NCBI RefSeq assembly: GCF_000300275.1
Contig: NZ_AMRN01000006.1
Span: 221,713-285,712, forward strand
From: Thalassospira profundimaris WP0211
GTDB lineage: Bacteria; Pseudomonadota; Alphaproteobacteria; Rhodospirillales; Thalassospiraceae
Direction: 5' to 3'
Length of the DNA: 64,000 nt
A program made the translations under genes and the position numbers. Positions 52,816 to 62,345 of this stretch are shown here, piece after piece (positions within the stretch are counted from its first letter, which is position 1; each line of letters starts with the position of its first letter). The notes below the pieces were generated by a model. The model saw only the letters and a list, made by a program, of their open reading frames with translations, searched no databases and had not been told where the DNA came from.

Positions 52816-53469
52816 TTAGCTGAGCCCGCACTGCGCAATCAGATCCGGAACAAGGCCCTGGTTGCCGATAAAGACCGGCTGCACGGCACTGGTCACGGTG
52901 TATGCCGTGGTTTGCTCATCAACAATCGTGTCGAAGTGACCGGCTGTTTCAAGCACCAGCGACATCACGCCATCCGGCTTGATGCGAAGGGCTGCAAATC
53001 CATTGGCGTATTCGGTGCGTGCGCATTCACGACCCAAAATAACATCGAAACGATTGATCAGGGCATAACGCGGATTTTCAACCAGATCGTCACGACCGGA
53101 AACCTCACTCGGCTTCACACCGTATTTCGGCACATATTTCGCAAAGTTCGTTTGCGACTGGACGATGTAACCATCCGGGAAATAAACCGCGACATCCTCT
53201 GCCAGCAGGATACGATCCCCGATGACCTGGCCTGAACGCAGAAGTTCCTTGATTCGCGTGCCCGGAATTTCACCAGAGAACGCATTGAAACGCAGGGTCT
53301 TTCCGTCGCCGCGCAAGTCAGCGAAATAACGTTCAAACGGAACGACCGGTGTTTTGTCTGCCGCGCGCGCAGTCGGCAAGACCGACATGGTTGCAACTGC
53401 CAGTGTGGCAACTGCAAGAGCAACGCCCCCCGAGCGCCGCGAAAAGACCGTCTTGATGGCCTTCAGCAT
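52816..53469 (-). CDS. Exported protein of unknown function, 217 aa
   Basis: A secreted or periplasmic protein. The N-terminus has a basic start (MLKAIKTVFSRR), a hydrophobic core and a cleavage site after ARA (residue 36). The mature part shows VPFERYFADLRGDGKTLRF and the GQVIGDRILLAEDVAVYFPDG segment, with two Cys (GRECARTEY and the final IAQCGLS) that could form a disulfide. No family is recognised. GGCGGGGAC precedes the ATG. It is followed by a strong terminator. Confidence 0.75.
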   Translation of the reverse strand: MLKAIKTVFSRRSGGVALAVATLAVATMSVLPTARAADKTPVVPFERYFADLRGDGKTLRFNAFSGEIPGTRIKELLRSGQVIGDRILLAEDVAVYFPDGYIVQSQTNFAKYVPKYGVKPSEVSGRDDLVENPRYALINRFDVILGRECARTEYANGFAALRIKPDGVMSLVLETAGHFDTIVDEQTTAYTVTSAVQPVFIGNQGLVPDLIAQCGLS

Positions 53470-53580
53470 TTGTCCCCGCCTCTCACTTAAATCAGGAATA
53501 CAATCCAGAGATTATTCACATTAATCCCAAATTCAACACCTGTTTCCGCGAAAAATCGCCAGATCGTCAAAACCACATAG

Positions 53581-53614
53581 AAAAACAACGAGGTGGCATA
53601 ATGCCACCTCGTTG
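53581..53614 (-). terminator. Intrinsic terminator of the OmpA-domain lipoprotein gene
   Basis: On the minus strand CAACGAGGTGGC pairs with GCCACCTCGTTG around a short loop, followed by TTTTT. It lies 26 bp after the stop at 53640. Confidence 0.93.
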
Positions 53615-53639
53615 CCAAAGATTTGGTAAATGTCGGTGA

Positions 53640-54539
53640 TTAGTCGACAGAAATCGTCACACGACGGTTACGCGGCTCGCGAACACCATCCGGAGTCGGG
53701 ATCAGAAGATCGCCTTCACCAACAGCATCCTGCGAAACCATGTCGCCTTTCACACCGCGACCGGTCAGCTCGCTAAGGGCTGCTGCGGCACGACGCTCGG
53801 ACAGACGCAGGTTGTAGGCTGCCGGACCGGCGGCATCAGCGTGACCAACGACGGTGATGTCACCCATCGAGGATGCCCACTGCTCAGCAGCTGCATCAAG
53901 AACACGCTCGGAAACCGGGGTGATCGCAACGCTGTCAAAATCGAAGAAGATGGTAAACAAACGCGGCTCAGCAGCTGCAACCGGGGCTACAACAACGGCC
54001 GGTTGTTCTGCACGCAGCTCAGACATTGCGGCTTCGAAATCTTTCCAGCACTGGCTGATCAGCTCGGTCTGCCAACCTTCTTCGCTTTCCTCGATCCAGC
54101 AGTCAAAGCGAGACTGTGCAACGGCCGCAGTGGCCGGCATCGCATCGCGTTTGCCATCATCAAGCAGGGCCAGAAGTTCGTCACGGACGGCGCGTTTCTG
54201 TGCAATTTCCTCATCAGAGAAGCGCCAGTTTGCCGGATCTTCCGGAAGAACGATGGTGTTACCGCTTACGCGACCGGCTTTCTTCGCAAAGAAGTCGGCA
54301 TCGAAGAAGTCATACCATTCGTCAGCTTCGCGCTGTGCGTATGCAAGATATTCGGCCTTGAGCGCTTTACCGAAGTCAGTGGTCGGCTCTTCGGACGAGA
54401 GCGCAGACGAGACCGAGCTGCTGTAGGTGAACGGGTTACCGCCGTAAGGTACCGCGGTGCCGCTGTTGTCCACACTGCTACATGCACTTAGAAGCGCAAC
54501 GCCACCAAGAGCACAAAGAATTTTCGGATTGATCTGCAT
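53640..54539 (-). CDS. OmpA-family lipoprotein (Pal/OmpA-like)
   Basis: A 299-aa outer-membrane lipoprotein. The signal peptide ends in lipobox LLSAC with acceptor Cys20. A helical middle part (about 55-180) contains two Cys (FDCWIEE, ISQCWKD). A C-terminal OmpA-like domain spans about 190-299: FTIFFDFDSVAITPVSERVL, VVGHADAAGPAAYN and the ending NRRVTISVD. It binds peptidoglycan and resembles an unusually long Pal-type protein, though tol-pal genes are not adjacent. The start follows GGGGTAAG. Confidence 0.88.
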   Translation of the reverse strand: MQINPKILCALGGVALLSACSSVDNSGTAVPYGGNPFTYSSSVSSALSSEEPTTDFGKALKAEYLAYAQREADEWYDFFDADFFAKKAGRVSGNTIVLPEDPANWRFSDEEIAQKRAVRDELLALLDDGKRDAMPATAAVAQSRFDCWIEESEEGWQTELISQCWKDFEAAMSELRAEQPAVVVAPVAAAEPRLFTIFFDFDSVAITPVSERVLDAAAEQWASSMGDITVVGHADAAGPAAYNLRLSERRAAAALSELTGRGVKGDMVSQDAVGEGDLLIPTPDGVREPRNRRVTISVD

Positions 54540-54763
54540 GTCTTACCCCTGTCATTAAGGTTGTTCTTCAGCTAATACTTTACACCAATGATGGTGGAAT
54601 TATGGTCTTAAACGAACAGAATTCTGGTTTGTTCCAGTCATTTGTAAAAAATGGTGTTGGCGTCCTACTTTTCAAGCACACTCAAAACTGTAATGTTAAT
54701 CCTCTCATACAGAAGTATGGTTAGCAATCAACACAATTATGACACGAAGCGGACGAGGTTCAA

Positions 54764-55744
54764 ATGATCGAAACCGATGTAGCGACCATCACAGAAATGC
54801 TTAAAGGATTTGCACTGGGCTTTGGCCTCGATTTGCTTGGCGCTGTGCTGATACTCATTGTTGGCTGGTGGGTCGCCGGCCGGGCGGCTGCATTGGTCCG
54901 CCATTCCCTAAAGAGTACAAAGTTTGTTGATGCGACTTTAAAGCCGCTTGCATCAAGCATTGTACGTTACGTGATTTTGATTTTCGTAATCGTCGCCGTT
55001 CTGTCGAACTTCGGCGTTGAAACAACCAGCATCATCGCCGTTCTCGGTGCCGCTGGTCTGGCAATCGGTCTTGCCCTGCAGGGTACACTATCAAATATTG
55101 CCGCCGGTGTCATGATTCTTATCCTGCGTCCGCTCAAAATTGATGAATTTATCGAAGCTGGTTCGATTTCAGGCACCGTTGTTGAAATAACATTGTTTAC
55201 CACCTTGCTCAAAACGCCGGATGGTGTGTTTATTTCTGCGCCGAACTCGCAAATCTGGAATAGCGCGATCAAAAACTATTCGCGCAACCCAACCCGCCGC
55301 CTCGATATCAAGGTTGGCATTGCCTATGATGACGACGTTGATGCGGCCCTCGAATTTCTTAAAAACCTTGTCGCATCCGATGAACGCGTACTGAAGGATC
55401 CGGAACCGATGAGCTTTGTCGCCACCCTTGGCGAAAGCTCGGTCGATCTGACCGCACGCGGCTGGGTTGCGACCAGTGAATTCTGGCCGACCTTCTTCGA
55501 TCTGACCCGTAAATCGAAAACGGAACTCGAAGCGGCTGGTTTCTCTATTCCGTTCCCGCAGCGCGACCTGCACGTCATCGAAAGTGCAGAAACCGCAAGC
55601 ACCGCAAAATCCATTGCAAAGCCGGCCACCAAACCTGCGGCAAAAACCGCGGCGAAGAAACCGGCAACCCGTTCACGGTCGACAGCATCGAAAACGACGG
55701 CCAAGACCACGGCTGCGAAAAAGCCGACAGCATCCAAAAGCTGA
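54764..55744 (+). CDS. Small-conductance mechanosensitive channel with histone H1-like tail
   Basis: A 326-aa MscS-family channel. It has three membrane helices in the first 125 residues, with the pore helix AAGLAIGLALQGTLSNIAAG (about 93-112) that matches the Ala/Gly-packed TM3 of MscS. A beta domain follows (IDEFIEAGSISGTVVEI near 127) and then the alpha/beta vestibule to about 270. The last 54 residues are almost entirely Ala, Lys, Thr, Pro and Ser with 11 Lys and 2 Arg, as repeated AAKKPA-like units similar to histone H1. This tail is cytoplasmic and strongly basic. GAGG precedes the ATG. Confidence 0.9.
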   Translation: MIETDVATITEMLKGFALGFGLDLLGAVLILIVGWWVAGRAAALVRHSLKSTKFVDATLKPLASSIVRYVILIFVIVAVLSNFGVETTSIIAVLGAAGLAIGLALQGTLSNIAAGVMILILRPLKIDEFIEAGSISGTVVEITLFTTLLKTPDGVFISAPNSQIWNSAIKNYSRNPTRRLDIKVGIAYDDDVDAALEFLKNLVASDERVLKDPEPMSFVATLGESSVDLTARGWVATSEFWPTFFDLTRKSKTELEAAGFSIPFPQRDLHVIESAETASTAKSIAKPATKPAAKTAAKKPATRSRSTASKTTAKTTAAKKPTASKS

Positions 55745-55772
55745 TCTGCTTATTCACAAAACCGCATTTCGA

Positions 55773-55799
55773 AAGAGGCCCAGACGGGCCTCTTTTTTT
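55773..55799 (+). terminator. Intrinsic terminator of the MscS-like gene
   Basis: The stem AGAGGCCC / GGGCCTCT with a short loop is followed by seven T residues, 30 bp after the stop. Confidence 0.93.
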
Positions 55800-55943
55800 G
55801 TTTGGGCGACGAGTGCCACAACGTACACCACGTCAACTTCCTCGCACGTAGTAGTCCGCTGTTACCCGCCCCGCTTGTATCAGGCGTATAGTTCCCTGCC
55901 CTTGCCCAAAAGCGGCAAATGAAAACAAGCGGGAGGATAAAAC

Positions 55944-56525
55944 ATGTCTGCGAAAAAAATTCTGATGATCACCGGCGACTATGCAGAAGATTACGAAACC
56001 ATGGTGCCGTTTCAGACATTGCTTGCGGTTGGACATCATGTCGACGCCGTTTGCCCGGACAAGAATGCCGGCGATACGGTTGCAACGGCCATCCATGATT
56101 TCGAAGGTGATCAGACCTATAGCGAAAAGCGCGGCCACAACTTTGCGCTGAATGCCGATTTTGCAACGGCGCGAGCCGAAAACTATGACGCGCTTGTCAT
56201 CCCCGGCGGCCGTGCACCGGAATATCTGCGCCTGAACGAAGATGTCATTCGTATGGTGCGTGATTTCCATGCCGCCAACAAACCGATCGCTGCTGTCTGC
56301 CATGGTGCGCAACTTCTTGCAGCCGCCGATATCATCAAGGGTCGCAAGGTTTCCGCCTATCCGGCCTGCGCACCGGAAGTCAAACTTGGCGGCGGCACCT
56401 ATGCCGACATCGCCATTGATGATGCCTGCATCGACGGTAATCTGGTAACCGCACCGGCTTGGCCGGCACATCCGAAATGGATGGCGGCTTTCCTCAAGGT
56501 TCTTGGCACTGAAATCAATTTGTAA
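55944..56525 (+). CDS. DJ-1/PfpI-family protein
   Basis: A 193-aa protein of the class I glutamine amidotransferase-like superfamily. The nucleophile elbow is [10 protein letters not shown] with Cys119-His120, and the acidic partner is probably Glu15 region (DYAEDYE). [13 protein letters not shown] lies near 85-97. Members include proteases, glyoxalases and stress proteins, so activity is open. The length and the CHGAQ motif fit the PfpI-like group close to archaeal PH1704. A strong GGGAGGA ribosome site precedes the ATG. Confidence 0.88.
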   Translation: MSAKKILMITGDYAEDYETMVPFQTLLAVGHHVDAVCPDKNAGDTVATAIHDFEGDQTYSEKRGHNFALNADFATARAENYDALVIPGGRAPEYLRLNEDVIRMVRDFHAANKPIAAVCHGAQLLAAADIIKGRKVSAYPACAPEVKLGGGTYADIAIDDACIDGNLVTAPAWPAHPKWMAAFLKVLGTEINL

Positions 56526-56643
56526 TGTATCGGCGCCCAAACGGTGATTGCGTTTGGGCGCCATTTGATCGACCATTGCGCCAAACAAAAAGAAAACCGC
56601 TGCACATCTCGTAACAGCGGCACAAACAGGAAAGGGCGTTCAA

Positions 56644-56958
56644 ATGTGTCAGATTTATTCTGGAACTGACCCGGAACTTTATCAGTCTGTCAGCCGGTCT
56701 GTGCGGATCAATGGTGTTGTTACAAGCCTGCGCCTGGAGCTGCGTTTCTGGCAGATTCTTGATGAAATCGCCGCGGGTGAAGGTTTCAGCACCCCGCAGT
56801 TTCTCGGTAAAATCCACGACGAGGTCGTCGCCCAACGTGGTGACATCCCGAATTTCGCATCGCTTGTGCGCGTGATTTGTACCGTATATCTGGAAAAACA
56901 GGCTGGCCTGCATGTTCATGTCCCGGCAAATACCGCGACATCACAGATGCTGAGCTAA
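56644..56958 (+). CDS. Ribbon-helix-helix domain protein
   Basis: A 104-aa protein with the features of the RHH_4 family: a beta strand SVSRSVRINGVVTSLRLE (16-33), then helix RFWQILDEIAAGEGFSTPQFLGKI and helix FASLVRVICTVYLEKQ. The pattern fits a dimeric DNA-binding protein, widespread and uncharacterised in alphaproteobacteria. AAAGGG precedes the ATG. It lies 118 bp after the DJ-1-like gene, and a shared transcript is possible. Confidence 0.8.
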   Translation: MCQIYSGTDPELYQSVSRSVRINGVVTSLRLELRFWQILDEIAAGEGFSTPQFLGKIHDEVVAQRGDIPNFASLVRVICTVYLEKQAGLHVHVPANTATSQMLS

Positions 56959-57001
56959 CCACACGCCAAGCGCATCGGCAGCAAAGCTCAGGGCCTGAAC
57001 C

Positions 57002-57985
57002 CTAGTTAAGCCAGGAAGAAAGTTCGCGCGTGCTGAAGCCGCCGCTGGTCATGATGCTGGGCGTCGCATTGCGCTTCAAGGTCGGCTCGACCGGTTTGAT
57101 GATGCTGTTGCGGCGATGCATGCCCGCAGCCGCCCCGAAATCGATCTGTGACCGCCCGACAAGATCGGCCGCAGTGATCCGCGGCCCGGATGCATCCGCA
57201 TTGCCCGATGCATTGATCGGCTTTTGCTGGGCATGTGGCAGCTGCTGTTTCTGCTTTGCCTCGTAGATCCAGCGCAATTCCTGCTTCAGGGTCTGGTACT
57301 CCGGCGTATCGGGTGCCGAATTGACTTCATTGACGATCTGAAGTTTTACCATCTGCGGGAAACGATCAAGGCGTTCCAGCAGCATGAATTTCACACTTGG
57401 ACGTACCGCATCAGAACGCATCAGTTTCATCACCAGACGGCGATAAATATCAATCCTAAGGTTGCCATTTGATGCCAGTTCGATGAATTCCTCGACAAAC
57501 TCGCGCGCGGCCATCTTGCCATCCAGCAATGCGCGCAGGTTATCCCCCATCGCCCGGCGATAGGCTTCGCGGATCTCCACAACGTGATTTGAGGCGCGCG
57601 TACGTACAAGATGGAATGCTTCGGGGCTGAATGCGTTCTTGGTCAGAAGTTTGGCGCAATCGGCCACCAGTTCATGCTTGGTTGCCTCGGAAACGACTTC
57701 AAAGACCCCGGTGATCAGTTCCTTGCATTTGGCATGCGGCCCCATACGGATCGCGGCAGCCAAGGCCATCGGGCTTTCAGGGTCCCTGGTTGCGATCACG
57801 GCAAGGGCCAGCGGATCGTCATATTGCATCAGGGCAAGGTCGTTGCTCAGCAAATGTTCCGGCATCAACAGGCGCTGCTGTTTGGCCGCCCCGGTCACGG
57901 TAAGCGGCTCGCCGGACAGATAGCTTTCCTTGATGGTAAGGGCATGTTTCAGCCCGTCATAAGAGATGCCGTGATTGCTGCTCAT
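57002..57985 (-). CDS. Hypothetical protein, 327 aa, partner of the DUF2336-like gene
   Basis: A soluble helical protein of unknown function. Residues 50-230 show repeated helix pairs (LALAVIATRDPESPMALAAAIR, HKLVTKNAFSPEAF-type spacing), which may be HEAT-like. The C-terminal part from about 240 is Gln/Pro/Ala-rich and likely disordered, ending in a short FSTRELSSWLN motif. It starts 5 bp after the stop of the upstream gene, with the TGA lying in its ribosome-site region, so the two genes are tightly coupled. It has no export signal or membrane helix. Confidence 0.75.
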   Translation of the reverse strand: MSSNHGISYDGLKHALTIKESYLSGEPLTVTGAAKQQRLLMPEHLLSNDLALMQYDDPLALAVIATRDPESPMALAAAIRMGPHAKCKELITGVFEVVSEATKHELVADCAKLLTKNAFSPEAFHLVRTRASNHVVEIREAYRRAMGDNLRALLDGKMAAREFVEEFIELASNGNLRIDIYRRLVMKLMRSDAVRPSVKFMLLERLDRFPQMVKLQIVNEVNSAPDTPEYQTLKQELRWIYEAKQKQQLPHAQQKPINASGNADASGPRITAADLVGRSQIDFGAAAGMHRRNSIIKPVEPTLKRNATPSIMTSGGFSTRELSSWLN

Positions 57986-57990
57986 GGCAC

Positions 57991-59517
57991 TCAGTCCTCT
58001 TTGAGACCTTTGGACCGCCTGTCAGAGACGAGCCCCTCGAGCCCGCCACTGTTGCGCCCGCTGCGCGGTCGAAGTGCCTGACCGCGCGACATGGTCCTGC
58101 CGGTTGGCTTTGCCGTCTGTGAAGACGCCGGCGCAGGTTCGCTTTCTTTTTCGACCTTCATGCGCGAAGCCACCGGCTTCATGTCGCTAAAGAAATCGAT
58201 GTACCAGTCCATATCCGCAGCTGCCATTGCAAAACGACCACCGGCCGCCGGGCTTTCGATTGCCGATTCCGGAATGCCGTTGCTGATCTGCAAAACGACG
58301 GCCGCAGGTGCGGTCATCCCTGCCCGCCATGCAAGGGCGGTGATCGCCCGGGCACTGCCGGAATCAAGGATTTTGGAAACGGCATTGGCACGAATTTGCG
58401 CGTAATGGGCAAGTGCCTGCACCACCAGCGCATCATCATTGCGCGACAGGGCATCAAGCACATACTGGTCAATCGTCATCTTGGCATCTGTTGCCTCGAC
58501 GACATCGTTGTCGACCATTTCATTGTCTGCGATCTCGACATCCATGTCTCTATCACGCGACGGCATCAGCATCCGGTTTTCAAAACGGGCCTTTTCAATC
58601 CGTTGACGGACCGACTGGCGCAACGCACGGGCAACTTCGGTCCGCATCCGGCCCTGCTCGACCAGCGTGTCAAACAGGGACGCCATGATGAAATGGGCAA
58701 TGCGGCGCTGGGCCTGACGTGAAATGCGATTCTGACCACCGAGGATATCGTTCTCCGGCGCCTTTGGCTTTGTGGTCTTTTCAACAAAATGCGGCGTCAT
58801 CGGCACGACGTTTCGCGGCGCGTCATCAGATGACAGCAACCGGTTCAACAAACCGCCCTTTTCCTTTTCCGCCTGCTGCTCGATCAGACGGGCCTTGGCA
58901 GCGGCCTCGAGCTCGGCGCGTTCACGTTCGGCTGCGGTTTGAATGAATTCGCCGCGCCCACGCATGATATCAAGGAAATCGGAATCGCTGAGAAGCTCGA
59001 TATAATCGGCAATCGATACCCGGCCAATCGCCTGAATATCCTGACGCAAACGGTTGGCAGCCTGACGGGTCATATAAGGCGTATGGCCCAGTTCCTGTTC
59101 GATCAGCGCAATCACCTGCGGGCGATAACAGTCGCCCATATTTGCAATCGCCGAAACGAACTCGTCAACCATTTCCAGTCGTTCAGACGGGCTCAAATCT
59201 GTCAGATGCCGACGCAGACGGCGCGCCACATCCATGCGCACGTCGCTGTCAAAATCAGGTACATCCTCGGCATCGTCGAGCGTGTCCAATTCAGACGAAA
59301 GACGGGCTGCGTGTTCAAGGGCCGATGCATCGGCGTTATTTTCGGAAACATGTCTGCGGGGAATCGCGCGACCCTGCACGCGACCTGTATCAGATCCAAA
59401 CGTTTCAGGTGCGATGGTGCGAACAGTGTCGGCCAGATCACGCAGCTTGGCCGAGGCTTTATCATCAAGCCCCCCATCGCCCGCATTTTTCTGCCGATTG
59501 AACATCCAACTCAGCAT
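57991..59517 (-). CDS. DUF2336-domain protein
   Basis: A 508-aa soluble protein. Residues about 95-400 contain helical repeats of the DUF2336 type, seen in ARRLRRHLTDLSPSERLEMVDEF and LSRNDDALVVQALAHYAQIRANAVSKIL-like stretches. The N-terminus (1-90) and C-terminus (440-508) are charged and low in complexity. DUF2336 proteins are widespread in alphaproteobacteria, often near signalling genes, but lack a defined role. The start ATG 59517 follows GGGAATT. It forms an operon with the downstream 327-aa gene. Confidence 0.8.
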   Translation of the reverse strand: MLSWMFNRQKNAGDGGLDDKASAKLRDLADTVRTIAPETFGSDTGRVQGRAIPRRHVSENNADASALEHAARLSSELDTLDDAEDVPDFDSDVRMDVARRLRRHLTDLSPSERLEMVDEFVSAIANMGDCYRPQVIALIEQELGHTPYMTRQAANRLRQDIQAIGRVSIADYIELLSDSDFLDIMRGRGEFIQTAAERERAELEAAAKARLIEQQAEKEKGGLLNRLLSSDDAPRNVVPMTPHFVEKTTKPKAPENDILGGQNRISRQAQRRIAHFIMASLFDTLVEQGRMRTEVARALRQSVRQRIEKARFENRMLMPSRDRDMDVEIADNEMVDNDVVEATDAKMTIDQYVLDALSRNDDALVVQALAHYAQIRANAVSKILDSGSARAITALAWRAGMTAPAAVVLQISNGIPESAIESPAAGGRFAMAAADMDWYIDFFSDMKPVASRMKVEKESEPAPASSQTAKPTGRTMSRGQALRPRSGRNSGGLEGLVSDRRSKGLKED

Positions 59518-59880
59518 TATCGCAGTAATTCCCCTGGTCCCGTGCCTGGCGGCGTATCGGTATCGGCCTTGCGATACCTTATTTTTGTGTTTTGTCAGAA
59601 CAGCTTAACCCAAACTGACAGTGTTACACAACCAGACAAGGCGTCTAATTTTCATAACCCGATCTCAAGGGCACATATCAATAGACAGAGCCTTGATTAC
59701 AGAATGACTATCGGCGCAAAGACTCAAAAAAACATTAACGTTACAGGGGTCTATGCCCCCTCCTGCCCGTCGCCATCGAAAAACCTGCACGGCGACGGAA
59801 TTCTTGCTGTCCGCGCAAATGAAAACGGGCGCCCCAAAAGGACGCCCGTCATCGAAAATCGTTTCACGCAATCACTTGCG
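59518..59880. other. Intergenic region, 363 bp
   Basis: No gene seen. It contains the promoter of the DUF2336 operon near 59518-59640 and the pyk terminator at 59821-59849. Short ORFs here run through the terminator or lack ribosome sites. Confidence 0.7.
59821..59849 (-). terminator. Intrinsic terminator of pyk
   Basis: The stem ACGGGCG / CGCCCGT with an 11-base loop is followed on the minus strand by TTTTC. It lies 31 bp after the pyk stop. Confidence 0.8.
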
Positions 59881-61302
59881 TTAATTATTGCCGACCCATG
59901 CAATGCGCAGAATATTGGTCGCACCTGGTGTTCCGAACGGCACACCGGCGGTGATAACAAGCGAATCACCCGGTCCTGCAAATTCTTCACGCTTTGCCAC
60001 TTCGGTGGCGATTCCGACCATTTCGGCAAAGTTGGTCGCATCACGGGTAAAGACCGGATGCACACCCCAGCACAGGGCCAGACGACGTGCGGTCTGAATC
60101 CGCGGTGTCAGGCCAAGAATTGGCACTTCCGGACGTTCACGTGCAGCACGGAATGCCGTCGACCCGGACGAGGTATAGTTAACAACGGCCTTCGCACCGA
60201 TGGTGGTCGCCACCTGACGGGCGGCTGCACTGATCGCATCCGGGGCGTTATGCTCCGGATCCGGACGGTTGGCGTCACGCATACGGTAATAAAGATCGTC
60301 CTGCTCCACACGGCGCAAGATACGGTCCATGATCGAAACGGTTTCAAGCGGATATTTACCAACCGCACTTTCGGCTGACAGCATCACGGCATCGGCACCG
60401 TCATAGATCGCAGTCGCAACGTCGGATGCTTCGGCACGGGTCGGTGCCGGATTGGACACCATCGAGTCAAGCATCTGGGTTGCAACGATCACCGGCTTGC
60501 CAGCTTCGCGGCACGCTTTGATGATACGTTTCTGCAAGATCGGCACATCTTCCGGTGGGCATTCGACACCAAGGTCACCACGGGCAACCATGATCATGTC
60601 CGACAGATCGACAATCTCATCAAGGTGATCAATCGCCTGCGGCTTTTCCAGTTTGGAAACGATGGCTGCACGGCCCTGAATGATCTTGCGGGCCTCGGCA
60701 ACGTCTTCGGGGCGCTGCACAAACGAAAGCGCCACGAAATCAACGCCCATCTCAAGACCGTAATCCAGATCGGCACGGTCCTTCTCGGTCAGCGGCGAGA
60801 GCGGCAACATCACATCCGGAAGGTTGACACCCTTGCGGTTGGAAAGCGGCCCACCGGTAATGACGGTACATTCGGCCGACTTGTCGTCGCATTTCTCGAC
60901 ACGCATGCGAAGCTTGCCATCATCAAGCAGCAGGTTCGCACCCGGCTTGATAGCTGCATAAACTTCCGGATGCGGAAGCGACACGCGCGTGTTGTCACCC
61001 GGCTTCTTGTCCATATCGAATTTGAACGTATCACCGGCGGTGAGTTCAACTTCACCGTCGGCAAAGGTACCAACACGAATTTTCGGACCTTGAAGATCCA
61101 TCAAAATACCGATCGGGCGGCCGAGTTTTTCTTCGACGACACGGATCGCTTCAAAACGGGCCAGATGTTCTGAGTGTTCCCCATGCGAGAAGTTCAGGCG
61201 GAACACATCCACACCTGTCTGCACAATTTTCTCGAGGATTTCTGGCTTTGAACTTGCCGGCCCCAGGGTCGCGATGATCTTCGCCTTACGTTGACGGCGC
61301 AT
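59881..61302 (-). CDS. pyk: Pyruvate kinase
   Basis: A 473-aa glycolytic enzyme converting phosphoenolpyruvate and ADP to pyruvate and ATP. Visible marks are AKIIATLGPASSKPEIL at 7-23, VFRLNFSHG near 33-41, AAIVSKLEKPQAIDHLD with the catalytic Lys near 216, MIMVARGDLGVECP near 236-249 and the MLSAESAVGKYP stretch near 312-323. The C-terminal domain (about 345-473) gives allosteric control in the family. The ATG 61302 is the natural N-terminus; the gene is monocistronic. Confidence 0.97.
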   Translation of the reverse strand: MRRQRKAKIIATLGPASSKPEILEKIVQTGVDVFRLNFSHGEHSEHLARFEAIRVVEEKLGRPIGILMDLQGPKIRVGTFADGEVELTAGDTFKFDMDKKPGDNTRVSLPHPEVYAAIKPGANLLLDDGKLRMRVEKCDDKSAECTVITGGPLSNRKGVNLPDVMLPLSPLTEKDRADLDYGLEMGVDFVALSFVQRPEDVAEARKIIQGRAAIVSKLEKPQAIDHLDEIVDLSDMIMVARGDLGVECPPEDVPILQKRIIKACREAGKPVIVATQMLDSMVSNPAPTRAEASDVATAIYDGADAVMLSAESAVGKYPLETVSIMDRILRRVEQDDLYYRMRDANRPDPEHNAPDAISAAARQVATTIGAKAVVNYTSSGSTAFRAARERPEVPILGLTPRIQTARRLALCWGVHPVFTRDATNFAEMVGIATEVAKREEFAGPGDSLVITAGVPFGTPGATNILRIAWVGNN

Positions 61303-61587
61303 CGGCTACTACCTCTTGTTATTCGGTTTACACGTGAGCCTTCCCGCTTCGGCCTGCATCTGCGGCGAGACGAAAAGGCGTCCTGATCTTTTCTGGGGGT
61401 AACCCCTTAATAATCAATCAGCCCCTATTTGAACAGGGACTTTTCATTAAATGCCTTTACAAAAATGTGATTTTTCGCTGGACAATTACAAGAAGCACCT
61501 TCTTTAAAGAACGCGTACTGGTGAAACCTGCCGGTCAAAAACGAATGCCCAACAGACCAATTTTACGGCGCAGACAGGACCCTTTTC

Positions 61588-62061
61588 ATGAGCAAATGGC
61601 ACCACCGCTTTCTTGGACTTGCAGCCCATATTGCAGACTGGTCAAAAGACCGCAGCACCCAGGTCGGTGCAGTTGTCATCGGTCCGAAAAAAGAAATTCG
61701 TGCTGTCGGCTATAACGGGTTTCCGCGCGGGGTCGATGACGAAGTCGAAAGCCGCCATCAGCGTCCGGAAAAATACGCCTATACCGAACATGCCGAACGT
61801 AATGCGATTTATAATGCCAGTTACACCGGCACATCACTTGACGGCTGCGCCCTATATGTAACGCACTTTCCGTGCTGCGATTGCGCGCGCGCCATTATCC
61901 AGGCAGGCATCGCCGAGGTCTATGTCGACAAGTCAAAACTAACCCCGGACTTTCTTGAACGCTGGGAACAGGATATGAAGATATCCACCGAAATGTTCGA
62001 GGAGTCCGGTGTTGCCGTTAAGGTGATTGATGACGACGGCGTCACCAAGCCCATGAAATAA
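61588..62061 (+). CDS. Deoxycytidylate (dCMP) deaminase
   Basis: A 157-aa zinc-dependent deaminase converting dCMP to dUMP for thymidylate synthesis. The zinc site is visible as His68-Ala-Glu70 (YTEHAERNAI) and the PCCDC motif with Cys96 and Cys99. The N-terminal HHRFLGLAAHIADWSKDRSTQVGAV layout (spread over residues 5-29) fits the dCMP deaminase group rather than cytidine or riboflavin deaminases. The ribosome site is weak (AGGACCC). The gene is divergent from pyk. Confidence 0.9.
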   Translation: MSKWHHRFLGLAAHIADWSKDRSTQVGAVVIGPKKEIRAVGYNGFPRGVDDEVESRHQRPEKYAYTEHAERNAIYNASYTGTSLDGCALYVTHFPCCDCARAIIQAGIAEVYVDKSKLTPDFLERWEQDMKISTEMFEESGVAVKVIDDDGVTKPMK

Positions 62062-62345
62062 AAAAGATCTTCCTCTTTACTATTAAAAAAAAGGCCCAAT
62101 ATTGGGTGTGTTCAAACCGGACGCGAGCATCAAAAACAAAAAGACGTAAACGTCGTTTGTTCTAACTTTTCAACTGGCTTGGGGTCAGTATTTGTCAGAT
62201 TTTCGGGCCGAACACAGAGTGGTTTGGCCTTGCTGGAAACCAGACAAAGGTATAAGGGTTTATACATCAGCAACTGGTTAGATTTGCTGCTGTATCCCCC
62301 TGAACAGCGACGCATTTCGTGATGATGCTCAGGAACCGAGGCCGG

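Noticed and set aside
59665..59871. 68-aa minus-strand ORF in the gap after pyk
   Set aside because: It runs through the pyk terminator and lacks a ribosome site.
62130..62315. 61-aa minus-strand ORF between the dCMP deaminase and receiver genes
   Set aside because: AT-rich promoter region with no ribosome site; composition is not protein-like.
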